From Actinomycetota bacterium (GTDB taxonomy: Bacteria; Actinomycetota; Actinomycetes; S36-B12; GCA-2699445): a DNA stretch of 33,411 nucleotides. Positions 22,053 to 31,542 of the stretch are shown here, piece after piece. The position numbers and the translations under genes are program-made. The notes under the pieces were generated by a model, which did not search any database, had not been told where the DNA came from, and saw only the letters and a list, made by a program, of their open reading frames with translations. Location: NCBI GenBank assembly GCA_020438795.1, contig JAGQTY010000018.1, forward strand, positions 32,784 to 66,194. Reading direction: 5' to 3'. Numbering within the stretch: the stretch's first letter is position 1; each line of letters opens with the position of its first letter.

Positions 22053-22493
22053 TCACTCGTCGATATGTTCGATCCCCTGCTCGGCGAGCTCGGCCACACG
22101 CGAACGCATCGTGGCGAGCGTCTGCGCATCGTGGCCCTGCCATCGCACCACCTCGCCGACCACGCGGACGGGCTCGCGGGTCCGGAATGAGCGGGTGGGA
22201 TTGCCGGCGAACCGCTTGTCCGTGACGTTCGGGTCATCCTCCAGGGACCCAGTGACCTCAACGACGTAGATGCGTCCGCGGCCTTCCCCCACCGAAAGCT
22301 CAGCGCCCCAGACAGCGGCATCCAGCGTTCCGGTCACATACACGAAGTTGGCGACCCTGCGGCTGCCGAAGTTCGAGGTGTGGCCGGGCCGGATGAGGTC
22401 TCCGGGCTCGAGCTGCGCCTTGGTGCCGTGCAGGTAGGCCTGCGCGAACACACCGGGCGCGGGGCCGGAACCCATTGCAGAAGTCTCTGTCAT
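22053..22493 (-). CDS. arr: NAD+-rifampin ADP-ribosyltransferase (Arr)
   Basis: This 146-residue protein matches Arr over its whole length: LHGTKAQLEPGDLI, NFVYVTGTLDAAVWGAEL, GEGRGRIYVVEVTG, EDDPNVTDKRF, GNPTRSFRTREPVRVVGEV. The catalytic set described for M. smegmatis Arr is present as H22, Y52 and the Asp at 86/87. Arr uses NAD+ to ADP-ribosylate rifamycins and so inactivates them. The ATG at 22493 has GGGAGGA seven bases upstream. It lies 54 bases after ispH on the same strand with a hairpin between, and converges on the DUF6542 gene. No mobile element is nearby, so it looks like a chromosomal intrinsic gene. Confidence 0.95.
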   Translation of the reverse strand: MTETSAMGSGPAPGVFAQAYLHGTKAQLEPGDLIRPGHTSNFGSRRVANFVYVTGTLDAAVWGAELSVGEGRGRIYVVEVTGSLEDDPNVTDKRFAGNPTRSFRTREPVRVVGEVVRWQGHDAQTLATMRSRVAELAEQGIEHIDE

Positions 22494-22530
22494 GGCGTTT
22501 CCTCCCGTGATGGCATCTGAATCCTGCTCG

Positions 22531-22544
22531 GGCGCTCGCGCGCC
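22531..22544 (-). terminator. Hairpin between ispH and arr
   Basis: GGCGC-TCGC-GCGCC lies three bases after the ispH stop. The perfect 5-bp GC stem has no T-tract. It could end most ispH transcripts or only attenuate read-through into arr. Confidence 0.45.
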
Positions 22545-22547
22545 ATG

Positions 22548-23498
22548 TCAGGCGCGGCGCGCCCGGAGTTCCTTGGGCAGCGAGAAGCTCAGGGTCTCGT
22601 GGCTGTCCTCTACCGTCTGCACATCGTCGTACCCGTGCGCAGCCAGCCAGGCGAGCACCTCCTGAACCAGCACCTCAGGGACTGAGGCGCCACTGGTCAG
22701 ACCCACGGTGGTCACGCCGTCGAGCCAGCGCACGTCGAGCTCGCCGGTGCCATCCACACGCTCGGCGCGCCCCGCTCCAGCCTGCAGGCCCACCTCGACG
22801 AGCCGGACGCTGTTGGACGAGTTGGCCGAACCGACGACGATCAGGAGCTCGCACTGCGGCGCGATGCGTTTCACAGCCGACTGTCGGTTCTGCGTCGCGT
22901 AGCAGATGTCGTCGCTGGGGGGGTCCGCCAGCCGCGGAAAACGTTCCCTGAGCACCGCCACAGTCTCGAGGGTCTCGTCGACCGACAACGTCGTCTGCGA
23001 CAGCCAGGCCAGCTTCTCGTGGGGAACCTCGACGGTGCGGGCGTGTTCGGGTCCATCGACGATGGTCACGTCGTCCGGCGCCTCCCCCGCCGTCCCGACC
23101 ACCTCTTCATGTCCCTCATGGCCCACGAGAAGGATGTGGTAGCCCTCGCGGGAGTACCGCTTGGCCTCCTGGTGCACCTTGGTGACCAGCGGGCAGGTCG
23201 CATCGATGGCCGCAAGGCCCCGTTCGGCCGCCTCCTGCTTGACCGAGGGCGCCACTCCGTGTGCGGAGAAGATGACCGTGTTGTCGTCAGGAACCTCATC
23301 GACCTCATCCACGAAGATCGCACCGGCCTTCTCGAGTTCGGAGACCACGTACCGGTTGTGGACGATCTCATGGCGCACATAGACAGGGGCCTCGCGCTGC
23401 TGAAGTGTCCGCTCGACCGCCTCGATGGCCCGCTCCACGCCGGCGCAGTAGCCGCGGGGACTGGCCAGCAGCACTCTTCTGCCGTTCTCTACCGCCAT
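22548..23498 (-). CDS. ispH: 4-hydroxy-3-methylbut-2-enyl diphosphate reductase (IspH)
   Basis: This 316-residue iron-sulfur enzyme carries out the last step of the MEP isoprenoid pathway, reducing HMBPP to IPP and DMAPP. The three cluster Cys are C18 (RGYCAGV), C102 (DATCPLVT) and C199 ([11 protein letters not shown]). HEIVHN (about 43-48), the substrate-binding TQTTLS-equivalent SQTTLS and SANSSNS are also present. The ATG at 23498 lies exactly six bases after TAACAT. A GGAGG also sits immediately before it but too close to work well, so a leaderless start is likely. Confidence 0.97.
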   Translation of the reverse strand: MAVENGRRVLLASPRGYCAGVERAIEAVERTLQQREAPVYVRHEIVHNRYVVSELEKAGAIFVDEVDEVPDDNTVIFSAHGVAPSVKQEAAERGLAAIDATCPLVTKVHQEAKRYSREGYHILLVGHEGHEEVVGTAGEAPDDVTIVDGPEHARTVEVPHEKLAWLSQTTLSVDETLETVAVLRERFPRLADPPSDDICYATQNRQSAVKRIAPQCELLIVVGSANSSNSVRLVEVGLQAGAGRAERVDGTGELDVRWLDGVTTVGLTSGASVPEVLVQEVLAWLAAHGYDDVQTVEDSHETLSFSLPKELRARRA

Positions 23499-23510
23499 GC
23501 CTCCATGTTA
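23499..23510 (-). promoter_or_regulatory. Leaderless ispH promoter
   Basis: On the minus strand TAACAT (23510-23505), then GGAGGC, then ATG. TTCGGC lies 17 bases further upstream as a weak -35. The geometry is the same as for ychF, mshB and fumarase. Confidence 0.6.
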
Positions 23511-23682
23511 GTCGACCCTGACCTCCCGCCGAAGCCGCCGAAATCCTGCCTCCCCGTCGAAGGGGCCCGCAGGGGGTCCGAGGGCTATCTCGGCAAAGCA
23601 AGGCGAAGCCCACGTGGCCGCCCGGAACGTTCAGCACGGTGCTCGGACCGGGGTGCGTGCGAGAATGTGCGCAGGAGGACAC

Positions 23683-25035
23683 GTGGCAGAAACCAGCTCG
23701 CCGGAACAACCTGTCTCCGTTGCGAAGGCGTCCCGGCTCATGCACGGCTGGATCCAGCGACTTGGGGCGATCTGGGTCGAGGGCGAGGTCACCGAGCTAC
23801 GGGTGCGCCGGACCACCGCATGGTTGCGCCTGCGCGACGTCTCCACCGACATGTCCATCCCGCTCATGGCACGAGCAGACTCCGTGCAACGCCTGGCTGC
23901 CGGCCCGCTCGACGTCGGGCAGCGGGTGGTGGCGCAGCTGCAGCCCGACTACCTGTTCAAGCGCGGTGAGCTGCAGTGGCGTGCTTCGCAGTTCCGGCCC
24001 GTGGGCGTGGGCGCCCTGCTGGAACGGATCGAACAACTGCGCAAGCAGCTGGCCGCCGAAGGCCTGTTCGATGCCGAGCGCAAGCGGGCCCTGCCGTTCC
24101 TGCCCCGATCCATCGGGCTGATCGTCGGCCGCCGGAGCGCGGCCGAACACGACGTGGTGGTGAATACGACCGCACGCTGGCCCGGGATTCACTTCACAAG
24201 CCGAGAGGTGTCCGTTCAGGGCACCCGGGCGGTGCCTGAGGTGATCGAGGCGCTACGGGCACTCGACGCGCACAGCGCAGTGGATGTCATCGTGATTGCA
24301 CGCGGTGGTGGTTCCACCGAAGACCTGATCCCCTTCAGCAACGAGGCGCTGGTCAGGGCTGTCGCCGAGGCCGGGACACCGGTGATCTCCGCGATCGGAC
24401 ACGAGGAGGACAGTCCCCTGCTGGATCTGGTCGCGGATGTGCGGGCCTCGACACCGACTGACGCTGCAAGCTACCTGGTCCCTGAGCTGGCCCTCGAACA
24501 GCGGCTCATCGAAGCCGCCCGTGAGCAGGCCACCCGCAACGTGCGACGCCTGCTCGATGAGCAGCGCAGCGTCCTTGCGCAGGCGACCCAGCGTCCGGTC
24601 ATGGCCTCGTTCGATGCCGTCCTGGACCGGCAACGCGCCATCATCGCTGACCTGGCAAACCGCGCCCATGCCGTCACTTCGCAACGGACCCATGCCCAGC
24701 GCTCGGAGGTGATGCGCTGGCGGCTACGGCTGGCAGGCGCCCGTCCCCAGGTCGGCGGGCTGCGACGCGAGCTCGACGGGCTTCGTCACGCTTCTCGCGC
24801 AGCGATGACGACACGCACGCACGCCGAAGAGCGTTTCCTGTCGGGGCAGGTGGCCGCCTTGCGGTCTCTGTCGCCACAGCAGACCCTGGCCCGCGGCTAC
24901 GCGATCCTGCGGGCACCGACGGGCGCGGTCATCACGGCACCGGACCAGGTCCGGCCGGGTGATGAGCTGCTGGCAAGATTGGCCGAGGGTGAATTGACAG
25001 TCTCAGTGACGGAGGTGGAGCGGTTTGAGCGCTGA
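23683..25035 (+). CDS. xseA: Exodeoxyribonuclease VII large subunit
   Basis: This 450-residue subunit has an N-terminal OB-fold (about 20-110; IWVEGEVTELRVRRTTAWLRLRD) and the exonuclease VII catalytic core with VIARGGGSTEDLIPFSNEAL, TPVISAIGHEEDSPLLDLVAD and RASTPTDAA. A helical C-terminal region with heptad character follows. It ends with RGYAILRAPTGAVI and a short barrel. With XseB it degrades single-stranded DNA processively. The GTG at 23683 follows AGGAGG by four bases, so upstream in-frame codons are excluded. Its stop overlaps the xseB start by 11 bases. Confidence 0.96.
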   Translation: MAETSSPEQPVSVAKASRLMHGWIQRLGAIWVEGEVTELRVRRTTAWLRLRDVSTDMSIPLMARADSVQRLAAGPLDVGQRVVAQLQPDYLFKRGELQWRASQFRPVGVGALLERIEQLRKQLAAEGLFDAERKRALPFLPRSIGLIVGRRSAAEHDVVVNTTARWPGIHFTSREVSVQGTRAVPEVIEALRALDAHSAVDVIVIARGGGSTEDLIPFSNEALVRAVAEAGTPVISAIGHEEDSPLLDLVADVRASTPTDAASYLVPELALEQRLIEAAREQATRNVRRLLDEQRSVLAQATQRPVMASFDAVLDRQRAIIADLANRAHAVTSQRTHAQRSEVMRWRLRLAGARPQVGGLRRELDGLRHASRAAMTTRTHAEERFLSGQVAALRSLSPQQTLARGYAILRAPTGAVITAPDQVRPGDELLARLAEGELTVSVTEVERFER

Positions 25036-25246
25036 ACAGGAGTCGCCGAGCTACGAACAGGCCCGCGACGAGCTGATCGGAATCGTCGAGGAACTGGAGA
25101 AGGGAACCGCGAGCCTGGAGCAGTCGCTGGCGCTGTGGGAACGGGGCGAGAAACTGGCCAGGTTCTGCCAGTCATGGCTCGACCAGGCACAGCAGCGGCT
25201 GGAGTCAGCGGGAGACGAGTCGCCGCAGGTTGATGAGCACCAGTGA
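25025..25246 (+). CDS. xseB: Exodeoxyribonuclease VII small subunit
   Basis: This 73-residue helical protein carries the family signature YEQARDELIGIVEELEKGTASLEQSLALWERGEKLA (split motif: ELEKG, SLEQSL, RGxxL). It begins with TTG at 25025, inside the end of xseA, with GGAGGTGGAG just upstream, so the two subunits are translationally coupled. Confidence 0.96.
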   Translation: MSAEQESPSYEQARDELIGIVEELEKGTASLEQSLALWERGEKLARFCQSWLDQAQQRLESAGDESPQVDEHQ

Positions 25247-25288
25247 TGGGCGGTAGCCCAAGCCAGGCGTGGTAGCAGACCCGCTACC
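25247..25288. terminator. Two hairpins between xseB and DUF4245 genes
   Basis: TGGGC-GGTA-GCCCA (25247-25260) starts right after the xseB stop. GGTAGC-AGACCC-GCTACC (25271-25288) spans the DUF4245 stop codon on the other strand. Together they make a plausible bidirectional terminator for the convergent pair. Confidence 0.6.
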
Positions 25289-25913
25289 CGGGACTCTGCT
25301 GACCCACTCGGACCAGAGACTCAGCGAAGGCCTCCAAGCCCGCCCAGTCCTGGGTCCCCACGACGATGGTTGTACCCTTCTCGCCGATGTCCACCAGCGC
25401 ACGGTCGCGGCCGTTGCGGCTCTCGTACCTGGTCCAGCCGGCAGCGAACCCGGCGTCGTCGGGTACGGTGCCGACCACGGTTCCCTGACCGGTCTGCTCT
25501 GCGATGAAACCTGAGTTGGTGGCCGCACTCTGCACCAGCGCGGCGAACTCGTCATCCGGCGAGACCCAGCCGGTGTACCAGACGTTGTTGTCGGCCGAGA
25601 ACTCCGTGGGCTCGAGCCGCGCTGATGTCGGCCGCCAGCCCTCCTGCGCGAGGTCGGGGATGAGCACCTTGAAGGACGACTCGCGGGCGGCCAGGTTGGC
25701 AAGGGGTTCGACATCGACGTCGTGGACCGGGTCCACCGGCGCCCGCCAGCTCAGGAACAACACCCCCAGTACGACCAGCAGCACCAGGCCGATCGAGCGG
25801 AAGGCATCACCGGTGGTCTTGTTGAGCTGGCTGCCGGGCTTGGCCTCCACCACGACCTTCTCTGCGGCAGGTTCCGCCGTGGGCTGGTCAGTGATGTCCA
25901 CGTGCTGCCCCAT
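25284..25913 (-). CDS. DUF4245 single-pass membrane protein
   Basis: This 209-residue protein has a cytoplasmic tail of about 40 residues, one transmembrane helix (IGLVLLVVLGVLFLSW, about 42-57) and an extracytoplasmic domain of about 150 residues with WYTGWVSPDDEFAALVQS and TTIVVGTQDWAGLEAFAESL. It matches DUF4245, which lies near xseB and fumarase in mycobacteria (Rv1100) and streptomycetes. Function is unknown. The ATG at 25913 has GGGAGG eight bases upstream. A -10-like TAGACT occurs in the 124-base gap upstream, near 26005, on this strand. Confidence 0.85.
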   Translation of the reverse strand: MGQHVDITDQPTAEPAAEKVVVEAKPGSQLNKTTGDAFRSIGLVLLVVLGVLFLSWRAPVDPVHDVDVEPLANLAARESSFKVLIPDLAQEGWRPTSARLEPTEFSADNNVWYTGWVSPDDEFAALVQSAATNSGFIAEQTGQGTVVGTVPDDAGFAAGWTRYESRNGRDRALVDIGEKGTTIVVGTQDWAGLEAFAESLVRVGQQSPG

Positions 25914-26037
25914 GACCTCTGCCTCCCTATCACGGCCGGCGTCGGTTCTGAGGAACTGACGTTCCCGGCGACGGCGCCGCGATACGCACGAGTCTATCCC
26001 GGCGTACGGGGCACGACCGGGCAGTCCCGGCGGATGT

Positions 26038-26754
26038 TCAGGACTCGTCGTCCCCGGGTTCGATCGCCTTGGGTGGCTGAGGTGGCTGCGGCAGTACCCC
26101 TGGCGCACGCAACGTCCAGCCCCCGTCCACGTCGGGAGCCTTCACCACGATCGAGACACTGCCCAGGATCGCCGCACCTGTCACCCGGATCACCGGAACC
26201 CCAGTGCCACGGTCGGCCGTTCGTCGCCGAGAGCTCTTGCGCTCGAACTCGCCGAGCACTCCCACACCGTTGACGTCCACGGCCACATCACTGGGCACGA
26301 CGACCTTGACCTCGCCGAACACCGCGACCGCCCGTATCTCGGTGTCGTCAGAGAGGAGTTCGGCCTGCCTGAGGTCAACCTCCACGGACCCGAAGACAGC
26401 GACCGCGGACTGGTCGGGGTCCACGGCCCAGCGCCCTTTCCTGCTGCTCGAGGAGAACACCGCAACGACGGCGGATGCCTGGGTCGTCACCGGCACCGAG
26501 GAACCGCGGGCGACAACCTGCGACGAGGGCTGCGCAAGCCCGGGAGGAGCAGGGAGATCGTGGGCGTTGGGGAGATCGGCGACCAGCGGCGCCAGCTCGG
26601 CGAAAGTGCGCGCCTCGTAGGCCTGGGCCATCCGCTCGTCGTACTCCTCATGCGAGAGCCGCCCCTCGGCGTAGGCGACCTGCAGGACCTCGACGAAAGC
26701 CTCGCGCTCGCTGTCCGAAGCTCGGAATTCCCAGGGATCGGGTTGACTGCTCAC
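26038..26754 (-). CDS. DUF1707 (SHOCT-like) and LiaF-like C-terminal domain protein
   Basis: This 238-residue protein begins with the DUF1707 helix pair RASDSEREAFVEVLQVAYAE then GRLSHEEYDERMAQAYEA (about 11-49) and LAPLVADLP. A Pro/Ser-rich linker of about 35 residues follows. The beta-rich C-terminal domain repeats AVAVFGSVEVDL, AVAVFGEVKVVVP, GVGVLGEF and AAILGSVSIVV, as in the cell-wall-active/LiaF family. No transmembrane helix is seen. The family often sits in signalling or envelope contexts, but its role here is unknown. The GTG at 26754 lies six bases after TATTTT, so it is probably leaderless. Confidence 0.85.
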   Translation of the reverse strand: MSSQPDPWEFRASDSEREAFVEVLQVAYAEGRLSHEEYDERMAQAYEARTFAELAPLVADLPNAHDLPAPPGLAQPSSQVVARGSSVPVTTQASAVVAVFSSSSRKGRWAVDPDQSAVAVFGSVEVDLRQAELLSDDTEIRAVAVFGEVKVVVPSDVAVDVNGVGVLGEFERKSSRRRTADRGTGVPVIRVTGAAILGSVSIVVKAPDVDGGWTLRAPGVLPQPPQPPKAIEPGDDES

Positions 26755-26822
26755 CCTTCAAAAATAGTCCACGTGTCCAGATGGCACGAATCAGCCGCCG
26801 GGCGTGGTCGTAACCTGGGTAC
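26755..26822. promoter_or_regulatory. Back-to-back leaderless promoters (DUF1707 and fumarase)
   Basis: The 68-base divergent gap carries two -10 boxes. On the minus strand TATTTT (26766-26761) and TGAAGG precede the DUF1707 GTG. On the plus strand TAACCT (26811-26816) and GGGTAC precede the fumarase ATG. Both have exactly six bases between box and start codon. The -10 boxes are only 44 bases apart, so their -35 regions interleave. No clear TTGACA is visible for either. Confidence 0.65.
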
Positions 26823-28490
<1,668 letters not shown>

Positions 28491-28530
28491 ACCGGCGCCG
28501 CGTGCGGGAAGACCAGGACGGGTGTAGCGG

Positions 28531-29295
28531 TCAGGTGCCGAAGCGCCGCTCGCGCTGTGCATACGAACGAAGCGCACGCAGGAAGTCGACCTCACGGAAG
28601 TCGGGCCAGAAGGCTTCGCAGAAGTAGAACTCGGAATGGGCGCTCTGCCAGAGCAGGAACCCCGAGAGCCGCTGTTCACCGGAGGTCCGGATCACGAGAT
28701 CGGGATCGGGCTGACCCTTGGTGTAGAGATGCTCGCCGATGCCCTCGATGCTAACCAGCTGGGCGATCTCCTCAGCGCTCATGTCCTCCGCATGGTTCTC
28801 CATCAGCAGGGACCTGACCGCATCGACGACCTCGCGGCGACCACCGTATCCCACAGCGACGTTCACGGTCATGCCTGACACCGACGCGGTGCGCTCGTCG
28901 GCCTGCTTGAACTGTTCGCGATAGGCATCGGGAAGCAGGTCCAGCGCCCCCATCGGATGGATCCGCCAGCGGCCGGTGTTGGTGAGCTCCCAGACTGTGT
29001 CGCCGATGATCTGCAGAAGCGCATCCACCTCCTGCGGATCGCGTTCCAGATTGTCCGTCGACAGCAGCCACAAGGTGACGACTTCAACGCCTGCGTCCTC
29101 GCACCAGCCGAGGAACTCAGCGATCTTGGCGGCCCCCGCGCGATGACCCTCCTCGCTCGAGGACCTTCGCAGGGAGGCCCAGCGGCGGTTGCCGTCCAGG
29201 ATCACGCCCACATGCGCCGGGGTACGCTCATCGGCGAGGCGATGCCGCAGGGCCCTGGAATAGGCGTGGTAGACGACATCGCGAGCTCCGGTCAC
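28531..29295 (-). CDS. Isoprenyl transferase (cis-prenyltransferase, Rv1086-like)
   Basis: This 254-residue protein belongs to the UppS family. It has the substrate P-loop-like region VGVILDGNRRWA (about 28-39), HRAGAAKIAEFLGWCEDAGV, LWLLSTDNLERD and the C-terminal RTSGEQRLSGFLLWQSAHSE-FYF region. These enzymes condense IPP to make short or long Z-polyprenyl diphosphates; the Rv1086 branch makes Z-farnesyl diphosphate for polyprenyl carriers. Context near DUF3817/DUF4307 supports the Rv1086 branch, but chain length cannot be read from sequence. The GTG at 29295 lies five bases after the DUF3817 stop with no good Shine-Dalgarno, implying coupling. Confidence 0.92.
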   Translation of the reverse strand: MTGARDVVYHAYSRALRHRLADERTPAHVGVILDGNRRWASLRRSSSEEGHRAGAAKIAEFLGWCEDAGVEVVTLWLLSTDNLERDPQEVDALLQIIGDTVWELTNTGRWRIHPMGALDLLPDAYREQFKQADERTASVSGMTVNVAVGYGGRREVVDAVRSLLMENHAEDMSAEEIAQLVSIEGIGEHLYTKGQPDPDLVIRTSGEQRLSGFLLWQSAHSEFYFCEAFWPDFREVDFLRALRSYAQRERRFGT

Positions 29296-29300
29296 TGTGA

Positions 29301-29708
29301 TCAGTCCACTCGGACGGCAGCGCTCTTGGTGTCAGGAGCAACCAGACGCTTGTCCACCCGGTGCGTGACCCACCGCTCGGCGACGAAGGACATGAAAGGA
29401 ATGGTTCCGGCCAGGACCACGAGCAGTGCTCGCCACAGTGCCCACTTCATCCGGAAGACCAGGTCCAGGCTGGCCGCCACGTAGACGATGTAGAGCCAGC
29501 CGTGCGCGACCCACCCGAGGCCGTACCAGGCAGGACGCTCGTCCTTCGGAACGTCCCAGAGGACTACGAGCGCCACGGTCAGGGCTCCGAGCACCACGCC
29601 GGTGACGAACGCCATGACTCGGTAGCGGAGCAGGGCACCACGGAGGCCCTTGGGCTCCCGGCCGCCATCGCGCAGATCGATCGTCGGTTCGGAAGGCGTT
29701 TGACTCAC
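29301..29708 (-). CDS. DUF3817 membrane protein
   Basis: This 135-residue protein has three to four helices (VMAFVTGVVLGALTVALVVLW, WVAHGWLYIVYVAASLDLVF, LLVVLAGTIPFMSFVAE) and the DUF3817 core GWVAHGWLYIVYV. Its function is unknown. It overlaps the SURF1 stop by GTGA, so translation is coupled. A TAATGT also sits six bases before the GTG, inside the end of SURF1, and might act as an internal leaderless promoter. Its N-terminus carries SEPTIDLRD, nearly identical to SEPSVDLRD in the small membrane protein at 30484-30777. Confidence 0.85.
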   Translation of the reverse strand: MSQTPSEPTIDLRDGGREPKGLRGALLRYRVMAFVTGVVLGALTVALVVLWDVPKDERPAWYGLGWVAHGWLYIVYVAASLDLVFRMKWALWRALLVVLAGTIPFMSFVAERWVTHRVDKRLVAPDTKSAAVRVD

Positions 29709-30478
29709 CCACCCACATTAACCCGGTCGTGATCCTGCGCCAAAGCCGCCTCGTCCGCTGCCGGCCGCGATTCCTGGCGCAGCCACCACCCCCAGATGAC
29801 GATCGCGACCAGGGCGAACACGATCCACTGCAGCCCATAGGCGAAGTTGCGCACCGGGAAGCCCACGCCGGGGTTCTCACCGATCACCGGCCGTACCAGT
29901 TCTATCGCGGGTATGCCAGGAGCCGCGGCGGTGGTCGCCACGAACCCGGGGGTGAGGTCCCCTGGCGAGACCCGATCGTCCCAGTGTGCGAGCAGACCCT
30001 CGTGGGTGATCGTGACCAAGGGCCGGCTGGCGTGCACGACGGCGTCGGGGTAGAAGTTCTCCTCGGTCTGCAGCCGTCCCTCGATGACGACTTCGCCGCG
30101 CGGGAACGTGAACCGGGCATCCGGCACCCAGCCCAGCAGCACCGGAACCGTGGCTCCGTGTCCCGTACTGACGCTGGAGAGCGCCCAGTACCCGGCCTCC
30201 CCGGAATCGGACTCGCGGTCGCGCACCAGCACACCGTGCTCCGGCTGCCAGACCCCAGCGAGGCTCACCTGCCTGCCGATTCCGGCCACTGGCATGGCAG
30301 CACCCGGCTCGACCAGGTCGGACAGCGGCACCCGTTCAGCCACCGCGGCCTCGTCCAGCGTGAGCTCCTGACTCGTTCGTTCGAATTGCCACCACGCCGC
30401 GAGCAGGCACCCGGCGATCACGACCAGCAGTACCAGGGTCAGCAACGCCCAGCGGAACGAGAGCAGGGTACGAAGCAT
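29705..30478 (-). CDS. SURF1 family cytochrome oxidase assembly protein
   Basis: This 257-residue protein has one membrane helix near each end (about 12-30 and 218-238) with an external domain between, the SURF1 topology. Family motifs are RQVSLAGVWQPEHGVLVRDRE (about 68-88), VPVLLGWVPDAR and the C-terminal NFAYGLQWIVFALVAIVIWGWW. SURF1 proteins assist heme a insertion into aa3-type cytochrome c oxidase. The ATG at 30478 lies five bases after the preceding gene's stop. Confidence 0.9.
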   Translation of the reverse strand: MLRTLLSFRWALLTLVLLVVIAGCLLAAWWQFERTSQELTLDEAAVAERVPLSDLVEPGAAMPVAGIGRQVSLAGVWQPEHGVLVRDRESDSGEAGYWALSSVSTGHGATVPVLLGWVPDARFTFPRGEVVIEGRLQTEENFYPDAVVHASRPLVTITHEGLLAHWDDRVSPGDLTPGFVATTAAAPGIPAIELVRPVIGENPGVGFPVRNFAYGLQWIVFALVAIVIWGWWLRQESRPAADEAALAQDHDRVNVGG

Positions 30479-30483
30479 GAGTC

Positions 30484-30777
30484 TCAGGCAGTGTCCTGCT
30501 CATCGGCGACCGGCTTGGCCGACACCGCGTTGTCCCGCAGATCCACACTCGGCTCGGAGTCAGCCTTAGCCTTGTTGCCCTCGTCGCCCTCGTCGAAGTT
30601 GATCCGCTTGAGCTGCTTGTTGAGCGAGAACCACAGCAGGACCACGCCGAGCAGCATCAGCAGGAACAGCAGAAATCCCCAGTACCCGGCGCTGCGATCG
30701 TCCGGCAGATCCCCGGGGCTCGGATACGTCTGGGTCAGCACGCCCAGCGCTGTGGTGATTCCCGCCATCGGTCCCAT
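30484..30777 (-). CDS. Small single-helix membrane protein upstream of SURF1
   Basis: This 97-residue protein has an N-terminal segment with possible weak hydrophobicity, one strong helix (GYWGFLLFLLMLLGVVLLWFSL, about 31-52) and a charged cytoplasmic tail (RINFDEGDEGNKAKADSE). The tail contains SEPSVDLRD, which recurs in the DUF3817 protein two genes downstream. I do not recognise a named family. Its position as first gene of the SURF1/DUF3817/isoprenyl transferase operon suggests an envelope or respiratory-chain role, by inference only. ATG 30777 and ATG 30768 are both possible starts. A TAGGCT at about 30806-30801 may be the operon's -10. Confidence 0.7.
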   Translation of the reverse strand: MGPMAGITTALGVLTQTYPSPGDLPDDRSAGYWGFLLFLLMLLGVVLLWFSLNKQLKRINFDEGDEGNKAKADSEPSVDLRDNAVSAKPVADEQDTA

Positions 30778-30887
30778 CCCATCTTCAGGCTGGTCGGCGA
30801 GCCTACCGGCTCCCGAGCGCCACGCCTCGCAGCCAGTCTAACCCTGCGCCACCGCCACGCCGAGCAGGTCGTGTTGCACAATGGTCG

Positions 30888-31382
30888 GTGAGAACCATGA
30901 CGACAACCGATCAGCACCTCGGCGACGATCTCGAGCTCATGCTCGAGGAACGCTATGGTGTGCGCAGGCAGCGCCGACGGGCTTGGGTGCTCGGCGGGGT
31001 TGCCGTCCTGGTGTTCGCGGCGGTACTCCTCTGGGTGGCGGTCCAGTTGCTCTCGACGTCGGTCGAGGGCCGTGTCGTGCGCTGGTCCGCCCCGGGCGAG
31101 CGGGTGCTGCTGGTCGATCTCGAGCTGCGGGGAGAGGCCGACGAGGTCGAGTGTGTCATCCGGGCCAAGGACGCCGAGGCGTCCGATGTCGGGTACGCCC
31201 ACGTCCGGTTCCCCTCAGCGCCCTCGTTCGGCCAGGTACAGGTGGAGACCGTCGTGGCGACAGCACAGGTCGAATTGCTCGGCTGTGCTTCGGCGGGCGA
31301 TCCCCAGACAGTGGCTCCCGCAGCCTTCCCGCCGGGCGTGGCTCCACCGTCGGCCACCGCTGAACTCGTGCACCACCAGTAG
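30888..31382 (+). CDS. DUF4307 single-pass membrane protein
   Basis: This 164-residue protein has a short charged N-terminus containing LEERYGVRRQRRRAW, one helix (VLGGVAVLVFAAVLLWVAVQLL, about 34-55) and an extracytoplasmic beta-rich domain with VLLVDLELRG and AEVECVIRAKD-like text (ADEVECVIRAKD). This is DUF4307, found beside mca/greA in mycobacteria; its function is unknown. GTG 30888 is five bases after CACAAT (30877-30882), compatible with a leaderless start. ATG 30897 is the alternative and has no ribosome site either. Confidence 0.8.
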   Translation: MRTMTTTDQHLGDDLELMLEERYGVRRQRRRAWVLGGVAVLVFAAVLLWVAVQLLSTSVEGRVVRWSAPGERVLLVDLELRGEADEVECVIRAKDAEASDVGYAHVRFPSAPSFGQVQVETVVATAQVELLGCASAGDPQTVAPAAFPPGVAPPSATAELVHHQ

Positions 31383-31398
31383 TCCGCCGCTGAGCCGG

Positions 31399-31417
31399 CT
31401 GCTCCCTTCGGGTGCAG
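31399..31417 (+). terminator. Hairpin after the DUF4307 gene
   Basis: CTGC(t)CCC-TTC-GGG(t)GCAG forms a stem of 4+3 bp with one T-T mismatch and a 3-base loop, 17 bases past the stop. The rest of the gap to 31542 contains a 7-base tandem repeat (CCTGATT twice, about 31518-31531) but no other clear element. Confidence 0.45.
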
Positions 31418-31542
31418 GTGATTGACGCCCGCGCGCAGAGGGTCCATCCTTGGGTCACCGAGATAGCTACTTCCGTCGCCCGTCCCTGACTTCTGCCACT
31501 CATGCTTTGGGCTGTGATCCTGATTCCTGATTGGGGACGATC

